Both the position numbers and the translations under genes were made by a program. Source: a virus. From it: DNA of 64,000 nt. The notes under the pieces were generated by a model. The model searched no databases. It had not been told where the DNA came from and saw only the letters and a program-made list of their open reading frames with translations. The stretch covers positions 62,001-126,000 of IMG/VR virus record IMGVR_UViG_3300028374_000002. The stretch is one strand, 5' to 3'. Positions 57,708 through 64,000 of this stretch are shown here, in pieces (the first letter of the stretch is position 1; every line of letters begins with the position of its first letter).

Positions 57708-57740
57708 AAAAACTCTCAATATAATATATTGAGAGTTTTT
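57708..57740. terminator. Bidirectional terminator after nrdA
   Basis: Near-perfect stem, core ACTCTCAATATA with its complement (57711-57723 with 57725-57737), A-run before and T-run after. Located between convergent nrdA part 4 and the baseplate-like gene. Confidence 0.82.
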
Positions 57741-58510
57741 TATTTCCATATGTTTTCTAAATCTATCCTAGCATTAACACCTACTTCTTTTCCATCTTTA
57801 ATTAAAGAATATTTGTTAAAATCTTTGAAAACATTTAGTATTTCCATCATTTTTATAATTTCTTTATGTTCTATATCCTCATTAAATATCTTAACTAAGT
57901 TATCTACCTCATCGTATGATAAGTTTCTTTTATCTTTGAGAAAATGTGTGAAGTCATAGAATAAATCAGAATATTTATGACCCTCTCCGTTTATTTCTTT
58001 TTTGAGTAAAAATTTACTGAGAGATGTTTCAACACCTATTGTTGGCAGGGAATAGATATAGTCGTTGATTTCAAAACATTTATCTTTATTGTTGTACATA
58101 GACATTGTGTCATTGCTTAAATTTATGTAGTTAAAATTCTTATGGCTAAACTCAATATATTTACTCTCTATTGTATCTTCATCGATATAATCAAATCCTA
58201 TTTTTTTACCAATCGTTAGTCTAACTATTTCAATGAAGATAAAAACTATATCTATGCTTCTTATATCTCCAAAATTATATCCTTTTTGAAAAGTTATATT
58301 GTTTATAACAACGGTTTTTATTTTAGCTATTACCATAGATATATCATCTTTTATAAAATTACTCTCATACATTTCTATATCTTGTATACTAGCTTTTCTG
58401 ATTTTCATACTGAAGTCATCTTGATAGAACAGACCCAATGAAGGCAATGTTTTTAATTTAATTACTTTTTCGTTTCCAAAAAATTTTTGTGAAAATTGTG
58501 CCAATTCCAT
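57740..58510 (-). CDS. Baseplate hub-type protein (T4 gp26/gp51-like)
   Basis: 256 aa. Residues about 15-90 (KLKTLPSLGLFYQDDFSMKIRKASIQDI, here cited as LPSLGLFY and IRKASIQDIEMYE, followed by DIVFIFIEIVRLTIGKKI) match the N-terminal pattern of T4-type baseplate proteins that start with a short 'LPSKGLFY' strand and 'IRPLTVKDE' helix. Those are hub or hub-assembly proteins. The rest is helical. Being single and convergent to nrdA, it needs its own promoter: a related but inexact element (aataatatataag) lies upstream near 58540. Assignment from pattern only. Confidence 0.55.
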   Translation of the reverse strand: MELAQFSQKFFGNEKVIKLKTLPSLGLFYQDDFSMKIRKASIQDIEMYESNFIKDDISMVIAKIKTVVINNITFQKGYNFGDIRSIDIVFIFIEIVRLTIGKKIGFDYIDEDTIESKYIEFSHKNFNYINLSNDTMSMYNNKDKCFEINDYIYSLPTIGVETSLSKFLLKKEINGEGHKYSDLFYDFTHFLKDKRNLSYDEVDNLVKIFNEDIEHKEIIKMMEILNVFKDFNKYSLIKDGKEVGVNARIDLENIWK

Positions 58511-58607
58511 TAATATTTTAATTTGGCTTATATATTATTTAAACAAATCTTTGTTAGTATTAAACATTTATTTTTTTTTGTATATAATAATAAAATAATA
58601 TATAACT

Positions 58608-59009
58608 ATGTCAATAAACGTAAGAAACTCACAACTAACACAAGAAACTATTGAATCTATAAACCATCTTATTGATGAGGATATAAATGCAACTGTTGCT
58701 TTTAAACTTATGAGAATAATCAAAGAATTATCTTCTATTGTTGAGGATAAAAATAAGCTAGAGAAAAAGATTTTAGATAAATGGGTCAAAAGGGATGATG
58801 AAGAAAATCCTATAGTAGGCAAAGACCAAGATGGTAAAGAGATAGAGGGATCGGTAGAACTAAAAGACCCTAAATCATTTACTGAGGAAATGGAGAAGTT
58901 ATCACTTATGGAAAATGAAATAGGATTTGATAAAATAAAATTTGAAGACCTAAATTTAAAGACTGCTAAAATAAAAGATTTGATGAAAATTGAATTCTTA
59001 TTTGTATAA
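58608..59009 (+). CDS. Hypothetical protein, 133 aa
   Basis: Helical, acidic, soluble. Contains TIESINHLIDEDINATVAFKL and two Lys-rich helices (DKNKLEKKILDKWVKRD). It precedes the tail-fibre genes on the same strand, so it is likely structural or a fibre/baseplate assembly factor, but no family is recognised. An A/T promoter-like stretch covers 58575-58607. Confidence 0.55.
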   Translation: MSINVRNSQLTQETIESINHLIDEDINATVAFKLMRIIKELSSIVEDKNKLEKKILDKWVKRDDEENPIVGKDQDGKEIEGSVELKDPKSFTEEMEKLSLMENEIGFDKIKFEDLNLKTAKIKDLMKIEFLFV

Positions 59010-59030
59010 AATATATATGGAGTGGCATTT

Positions 59031-59040
59031 TTAATATATA
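59031..59040 (+). promoter_or_regulatory. Promoter-like decamer TTAATATATA
   Basis: Exact decamer 18 bases before ATG 59059, ahead of the three tail-fibre genes. Confidence 0.6.
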
Positions 59041-59058
59041 ATAAAAAATATATTTATA

Positions 59059-60720
59059 ATGCCAAATACATATAGTATTTTCATAGGAGAAGTAATAGAG
59101 AGTACTAGCAAAGAAGATTTATTCGGATTGTTAGAACTTCTACCAGATAATACACAAAAGTTAATTAGTCCAAGAGATGCTAGGGATGCTTTCCTTACGA
59201 CTTGGGCCAATTCTACTTTTAAACTCACCTCTACTACTAGTCAAAATGAATACATAGGTATAGATACTGGGAACCCAGTAAATAGAGATGTAAAGACTAA
59301 AATATTACTAGGTAAAAGGAGCGTGGGATCATTCAATATAATGAGTGATGCTCTTTTAAACACAACAGATACCGATGTATTTTTCTTCAATACTAAAAAA
59401 GATAATGCTAGTCAAGATAAAACTAAAATATCTATATTAGCAGGAACAAATAGATTATTATATCCAAACTCACCATATTTAGAAACAGTTAGAGAGGAAG
59501 GCTCTGATGTCCTAAGCTTTAATATAGTAAATCCTAATCCACTTGGTACTTTAAATATATCATCATCTGATATAGTTAATATTAATGGGATATCGTTTCC
59601 TACAATTGATGATAATAGCACAGATGCACAAAATGGTAAGATACTTAAATATTCTGGGATATACCCATTTGGTAGTTTAGAATGGGCTGAACTAGAGGCT
59701 GGTGATGTACAAATTGGATCTCCTGGTTCAGAAACAAACATATATGGTAGTCCAGTTAATCTGAACGGATTTTCATTAGAATTTATAGAAAATGATATAG
59801 TCCCAGAGGATATAGGAGATATTAAACAAGGTGAGAGTTTCCCAGTTAATTCATTTGATGATAATGGGGATTTGGCTACACCACAAGACTGGCCAATATC
59901 AGAAATACTTAGAAGAGTATTATATCCAGAAATAGATCCAGAATTAGAGTTTGATTTAAGTCCAAGTAATAATAAATATGTAGAAATCGGTGATACTAAT
60001 ACCAAGTCTTTCACATTTTCTATAAAATCATTTCCTAGAAAGCCTTCAGAAAGAGTTTCAAGTTGGTTTATAAGAAATATACCTAATACTGGTGCGTGGA
60101 ACATTATAACACAAGGTGGACCATTATCAGATATACCAGGAGACACATTCAGTAGTTCTATCACAACACAGATAAATAGACAATTTACTGGAGAATTTGA
60201 ATATGAACTATTGGTTTCTACAAGGAGTGATTTAACATTATCACCTAGCAACAGTATAATTGGATATGATTATAAAAAAAGAATAACACTAGAATCAATA
60301 AAGCCCTTTTTTAACATAATAACTAATGATTCTGCAATAATATCTAGCTTATCTACTTCATTATCAGGCTCATTACCACCTAATAGTGTAACACCACAAA
60401 CACTTAAATTAGTTATAGAAAACGTAAATGTAATTAAAACAGTGGATAGCTATCCGACTAACGGTGGTAGTCTTAATCTTTCATTTGATGGACAAGGTTA
60501 TATCATATTCGCACAATCAGTCATATATCCACCTGTTAGACAAATAAAAGATGATAATGGATTTGTTATTTATGATATAAATGATTTAGCACTAAGTTCA
60601 TTTCAAGTAAATACTATAACATCATCATCACCATTTACATACTATGGTGGGTTTAGAGTATATAAAAGTATTTATATGGTAACTAGCAATTATACTTTTA
60701 ATCTACAAATAATATACTAA
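59059..60720 (+). CDS. Tail fibre/baseplate protein A
   Basis: 553 aa, beta-rich, Asn/Ser/Thr-rich. Shares its first 290 residues' layout with the next gene: RDAxLTxWANxxFK, YIGIDT, KILLGKRS, DTDVFFFNTK, and LRRVLYPEIDPEL near 300. After that the two diverge. Typical of paralogous fibre proteins sharing an attachment domain and carrying different distal parts. The C-terminus (PFTYYGGFRVYKSIYM) is probably a beta domain facing outwards. First gene of a three-gene fibre operon. Confidence 0.7.
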   Translation: MPNTYSIFIGEVIESTSKEDLFGLLELLPDNTQKLISPRDARDAFLTTWANSTFKLTSTTSQNEYIGIDTGNPVNRDVKTKILLGKRSVGSFNIMSDALLNTTDTDVFFFNTKKDNASQDKTKISILAGTNRLLYPNSPYLETVREEGSDVLSFNIVNPNPLGTLNISSSDIVNINGISFPTIDDNSTDAQNGKILKYSGIYPFGSLEWAELEAGDVQIGSPGSETNIYGSPVNLNGFSLEFIENDIVPEDIGDIKQGESFPVNSFDDNGDLATPQDWPISEILRRVLYPEIDPELEFDLSPSNNKYVEIGDTNTKSFTFSIKSFPRKPSERVSSWFIRNIPNTGAWNIITQGGPLSDIPGDTFSSSITTQINRQFTGEFEYELLVSTRSDLTLSPSNSIIGYDYKKRITLESIKPFFNIITNDSAIISSLSTSLSGSLPPNSVTPQTLKLVIENVNVIKTVDSYPTNGGSLNLSFDGQGYIIFAQSVIYPPVRQIKDDNGFVIYDINDLALSSFQVNTITSSSPFTYYGGFRVYKSIYMVTSNYTFNLQIIY

Positions 60721-60722
60721 AT

Positions 60723-62198
60723 ATGCCAATTTATACTTTAAATAATTCAACTATAACAGAGAGTTCAACTTATGATTTAAGTAATTATGACCAAAAGATA
60801 GATTTACTCACAACACTTTTTGATAATACCACCAATCAAATTAAGCCAAGACCATTAAGGGATGCTATATTATCTATTTGGGCAAATACTGCATTTAAGG
60901 AAACAAAAGTTGGTGATATGACTTATATAGGCATTGATACACTAGACCCAAGAACAACTGGTGATAGAAAAGATGCTAAGTATAAGATATTATTAGGCAA
61001 GAGGTCATATACACCGAATGGAGAATCTTACTCTGAATCAAATGATATATTAACAGAGGATTTACTAGAAAGTGATACGGATATATTCTTTTTTAATACA
61101 AAGGATGATTTGGGTGATCAAAACACTACTAAACTATCATTTTTAGCTAGCACTGATAGCGAACTTCATATAAATGCACCTTATCTATCTACTCAGTACG
61201 TAAGTGGCATAGAATCACTAACATTTAATATAGTAAATAAAGGTGTTATAAACTTAGTGTCAGAAAACAACACATATATAAATAACTTAGGATTTCCCAA
61301 AGCTTCCGATAGTAATTCTTTAGACCTAGATAATAAACTCTTAGTTTATAGAGATGGGAACTTTATGTGGGAAGATTTTACATTGTTTTTAGACAATGTT
61401 GGTATGACTGGTTCTGAGTTAAACATATATGGTGATGTAAATATAAATGATTATAGTCTAGATTTCACTGATAGTAGAAAGCTCCCTATTGATTTTGGTG
61501 GACTTAACCAAGGTGAAACCTTTGGTTCTAATAGCATAACAGAAATGCTCAAAAGAATGATATATCCAAACCAAGCACCTACTGGTTCATTGGTGTTATT
61601 ACCACCATTTGATAATGGAATTGCCGAGGTTGGCACATTTCCAAATCCAATGATAGAATATACCATAGTTAAAAAGACCTCACCTACTATAACAACTATA
61701 TTAAGTAATATGAATCCTAGTTTTTATCCACCAATAGAAGGGATTCCTTACAAGACTATTATTGGTGTAGCAAGTGCAATAGTTATATCACCAATCAATA
61801 CATCAACACAGAATTATAAGATAATAGTAAGTGATTCTAATCAAGAAAATACAGATGATGTTTCAATAAAGGGTGTATATCCAATTTTCTATGGTATAGA
61901 TACAATTACATCAATTACAAATTCCAATCTATCTTTTTTAGACAAATTAGTAGAAGATAAGAGTAATAAAAATATTAACATAATTGGCGAAGGAAATATC
62001 TATTTTTTATATCCAGTTGAATATGATGAGTTGGTTGATATTACTGATTCTGATGACAATTCTATAGATTATGAGTCTGAGATAATATCTTATTCATCAC
62101 CACTAGGTTACTGGGCATCAAAAGATTATTACATATACTACTCAACAAATTCTTATAGCCTAGAGACTCCTACTGAATTTAAATTTAAATTCAGTTAA
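60723..62198 (+). CDS. Tail fibre/baseplate protein B, paralog of the preceding
   Basis: 491 aa. Aligns with the preceding protein by eye through RDAILSIWANTAFK, YIGIDT, KYKILLGKRS, DTDIFFFNTK, NIYGDVNINDYSLDF and LKRMIYPNQAPTG, then carries a shorter, different distal portion (IVISPINTSTQNYKIIV, then SPLGYWASKDYYIYY). Two bases separate it from the upstream stop. Gene duplication followed by divergence of the tip is the simplest reading. Confidence 0.7.
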   Translation: MPIYTLNNSTITESSTYDLSNYDQKIDLLTTLFDNTTNQIKPRPLRDAILSIWANTAFKETKVGDMTYIGIDTLDPRTTGDRKDAKYKILLGKRSYTPNGESYSESNDILTEDLLESDTDIFFFNTKDDLGDQNTTKLSFLASTDSELHINAPYLSTQYVSGIESLTFNIVNKGVINLVSENNTYINNLGFPKASDSNSLDLDNKLLVYRDGNFMWEDFTLFLDNVGMTGSELNIYGDVNINDYSLDFTDSRKLPIDFGGLNQGETFGSNSITEMLKRMIYPNQAPTGSLVLLPPFDNGIAEVGTFPNPMIEYTIVKKTSPTITTILSNMNPSFYPPIEGIPYKTIIGVASAIVISPINTSTQNYKIIVSDSNQENTDDVSIKGVYPIFYGIDTITSITNSNLSFLDKLVEDKSNKNINIIGEGNIYFLYPVEYDELVDITDSDDNSIDYESEIISYSSPLGYWASKDYYIYYSTNSYSLETPTEFKFKFS

Positions 62199-62228
62199 AG
62201 ATAGAATAAAAAAATATATATATACCAT

Positions 62229-64000
62229 ATGTCGACACCATTAATAGATAATTTTGAATTAAAAGTAAATAAACCAATAGACAATAGATTTGTTGTTGGA
62301 CCTGATAGTTTTTACACCACAAGAGACTCAATAACTAATAAATATGAGGGATTAAGAGTCTGGGATAGTAACGTTAGTTCTTCATTTTTCTGGAATGGTT
62401 CAGAATGGGTAGAAGAAAATCAATCAACAGGTGTTGTTAATGGAACAGTTGGGAGGATTGGACTTTTCACATCAACCAATACAATTGGTGATTCGATTAT
62501 AACACAAGATGTGAATAGAATTGGTATAGGTAGACCACCACTAGCGGGATTTGGATTAGCAGTGAATGGTGGTGTAACTATAAGTGGTGATGATTTGTAT
62601 ATAGCAAGGAATTTGAGACATGTTGGGGATCCTCAATCATATCTTGCTTTCTCAGCTAATAACACAATAGATCTTATCACATCTAATATTAATAGGATGA
62701 GAGTAACACCAAGTGGTAATATAGGTTTTGGTATAACTAATCCTAGTGCAAAAGTACATGTTGCTGGTAATGTTAAAATTAGTAATAGCAATAGTGGAAG
62801 CCCAATAAGTAATATAATAGATTTGACATATCCTTATAATCCTACTGCAACAAAAAGAGAAAGTTATGTTATACTAGGTAGAGATTCTGATGTTGAATAT
62901 AAATACAGAGTAGGATCAGTTTCAGAAAATTCAAATGGGAATTTTGGTAGATTTGTGATAGATGAATTAATCAATGGGAATTGGGAAAGGTCTTTGACCA
63001 AAACATCACTTAGTGAGGGTGATCGTTACGGTATAGGAACAGTTAGTCCCGAAGAAAAAGTACACGTTGTTGGAACAACTAAATCCACTAATTTTAAAGC
63101 TGATAAAGGATATTACTCTTTTCAAGCACCTTCTACAAGCAATACAGATAATGAAAAATGGTTAAAGGTTTTTAGTATTAGCTACTCATCTTTTAGCAGT
63201 TTTAATTTTACACTGAAAATAAATGGTGGTGGTAATAGTAATAATACTAGTATAAATACAGATGTTTATATAAGTTTCAAGCGACAAAACTCCGAATCAA
63301 GAGTATATGCTAATATATCCAACTATGGAGAGACACAAATAAAACCAACAGAAGATTTTAGAATAATTAAGGAAGTAACAGGTACTAACCAAGGAAGGAT
63401 ATACATATACCACAAAGTCGTCCCAACATTTACCGCTTGTATTTATACAATATTGGGTAAAATAGATGCAACGGTTGAAGAATACCTAACATTCGAAGGC
63501 ACATCACCTAATATTCCAGATACAGCATGGACAGAAAGAATAATATCATCACCAATTAACCACAAACCTTCAGATGCAAAGATGTCATTAGTGCCATTAA
63601 GAACTATTGTAATGTTTTCTGGTAGTGATGCACAAGTTCCAATTGGGTGGGAACTATGTGATCTTAGCAGAACAGTTAATGGGATATCAATACCAGATCT
63701 TAGGGGTAGGTTTATTGTTGGTAAAGATACTAGAACAGGCTCTGGTTATACATTTACTGGAGCAGTAGGTGGTGATAAGGAAGTGACTTTGAATAAAGAT
63801 CAGATGCCAATACACAAACACAGTGGAACTGCTCAAAATGCGGGGGGGCACCTTCATACTGTAACGGTGCTAGATCCAATCACAGGTTCGCCTGTCGCTG
63901 GTTATGCGGGTAGTAATGATTATCAATTGAGGAACAAGACTGTTAACACCAGCCCAATTGGATCTCACTCTCATGATCTTAACGTTCAAAACGAAGGTGG
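62229..64000 (+). CDS. Tail collar/short tail fibre protein, truncated by window edge
   Basis: Open from ATG 62229 to the window end (590 codons, no stop). N-terminal repeats read like fibre modules (VNRIGIGRPPLAGFG, NRMRVTPSGNIGFGITNPSAKVHVAG). Near residue 460 a phage tail-collar domain begins: PLRTIVMFSGSDAQVPIGWELCD, in parts IVMFSG and PIGWELCD, then IPDLRGRFIVGKDT. Three H-x-H elements follow (MPIHKHSG, GGHLHTV, GSHSHDL), resembling the metal-binding His triplet of T4 gp12. Together they suggest a receptor-binding short tail fibre. Its end is outside the window. Confidence 0.85.
   Translation, partial: MSTPLIDNFELKVNKPIDNRFVVGPDSFYTTRDSITNKYEGLRVWDSNVSSSFFWNGSEWVEENQSTGVVNGTVGRIGLFTSTNTIGDSIITQDVNRIGIGRPPLAGFGLAVNGGVTISGDDLYIARNLRHVGDPQSYLAFSANNTIDLITSNINRMRVTPSGNIGFGITNPSAKVHVAGNVKISNSNSGSPISNIIDLTYPYNPTATKRESYVILGRDSDVEYKYRVGSVSENSNGNFGRFVIDELINGNWERSLTKTSLSEGDRYGIGTVSPEEKVHVVGTTKSTNFKADKGYYSFQAPSTSNTDNEKWLKVFSISYSSFSSFNFTLKINGGGNSNNTSINTDVYISFKRQNSESRVYANISNYGETQIKPTEDFRIIKEVTGTNQGRIYIYHKVVPTFTACIYTILGKIDATVEEYLTFEGTSPNIPDTAWTERIISSPINHKPSDAKMSLVPLRTIVMFSGSDAQVPIGWELCDLSRTVNGISIPDLRGRFIVGKDTRTGSGYTFTGAVGGDKEVTLNKDQMPIHKHSGTAQNAGGHLHTVTVLDPITGSPVAGYAGSNDYQLRNKTVNTSPIGSHSHDLNVQNEG

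Noticed and set aside
59412-60251. 279-codon open frame on the minus strand
   Set aside because: It lies entirely inside the fibre gene on the other strand; its composition (Ser/Leu/Pro-rich) is that of an antisense shadow.
1-64000. tRNA genes
   Set aside because: I found no cloverleaf with a GTTCRA T-loop; the only GTTCAA stretch of note (52732) is the R element of the group I intron.
1-64000. Recoded stop codons as in some large gut phages
   Set aside because: Genes end at TAA, TAG and TGA in sensible places and paralogs in the array end interchangeably with TAG or TAA.

Overview
The window is a dense, AT-rich piece of a large double-stranded DNA tailed-phage genome, most likely a T4-related myovirus. 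The phage assignment rests on a tape-measure-like protein, a very large tail protein, a tail-collar fibre protein, a baseplate-type protein, a family B DNA polymerase of the T4 gp43 type, a DnaB/gp41 replicative helicase, class I ribonucleotide reductase, thymidylate synthase and several homing endonucleases. Most start codons are preceded by A/T-rich sequence without a Shine-Dalgarno motif. That is typical of Bacteroidota and their phages, so a Bacteroidota host is my inference. The standard code fits: TAG, TAA and TGA all behave as stops. I saw no tRNA, rRNA or CRISPR.

Layout. 1-6832: a head-to-tail array of ten paralogous leucine-rich-repeat genes (the first cut by the window edge), 1-2 bases apart, with 2 to 9 copies of a 21-residue module. 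6836-15430: small accessory genes (Nudix hydrolase, nucleotidyltransferase, metallophosphoesterase, a lone LRR relative, several unknowns). 15500-31140: virion genes (1932-aa tail protein, tape measure, unknown partners), a ligase-like protein and a compact family-A polymerase-like protein. 31137-33891: sugar-transfer genes, one frameshifted. 33943-36313: Acb1-like 2H phosphoesterase, thymidylate synthase, small proteins. 36444-45502: an N-terminal-only DNA polymerase, a GIY-YIG homing endonuclease, an overlapping nuclease/helicase/methyltransferase cassette, and a Rad3/XPD helicase. 47217-57686: replicative helicase and nrdA, both broken into pieces by split inteins. 57740-64000: baseplate and tail-fibre genes, the last running off the window.

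The most remarkable system is the fractured replication/nucleotide gene set. The helicase is encoded in two pieces joined across its Walker A motif by a split intein. NrdA is encoded in four pieces separated by three different split inteins, each gap holding a free-standing homing endonuclease (two Vsr/EDxHD-like, one GIY-YIG). The second piece is further interrupted by a 295-nt group I intron, nine bases past the first intein junction. A complete 858-residue NrdA would therefore need three protein trans-splicing reactions and one RNA splicing reaction. The first junction has Gly instead of Cys/Ser/Thr at +1, so its chemistry is in doubt.

Two genome-wide signals tie the window together. The decamer TTAATATATA occurs just upstream of at least fourteen genes and is probably a phage promoter element; each nrdA-associated endonuclease has its own copy. 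A short N-terminal leader (M-K-h-h-K-x-F/Y-x-E/x-F type) is shared by otherwise unrelated proteins, including the whole LRR array. It resembles the capsid-targeting peptides of T4 internal head proteins.
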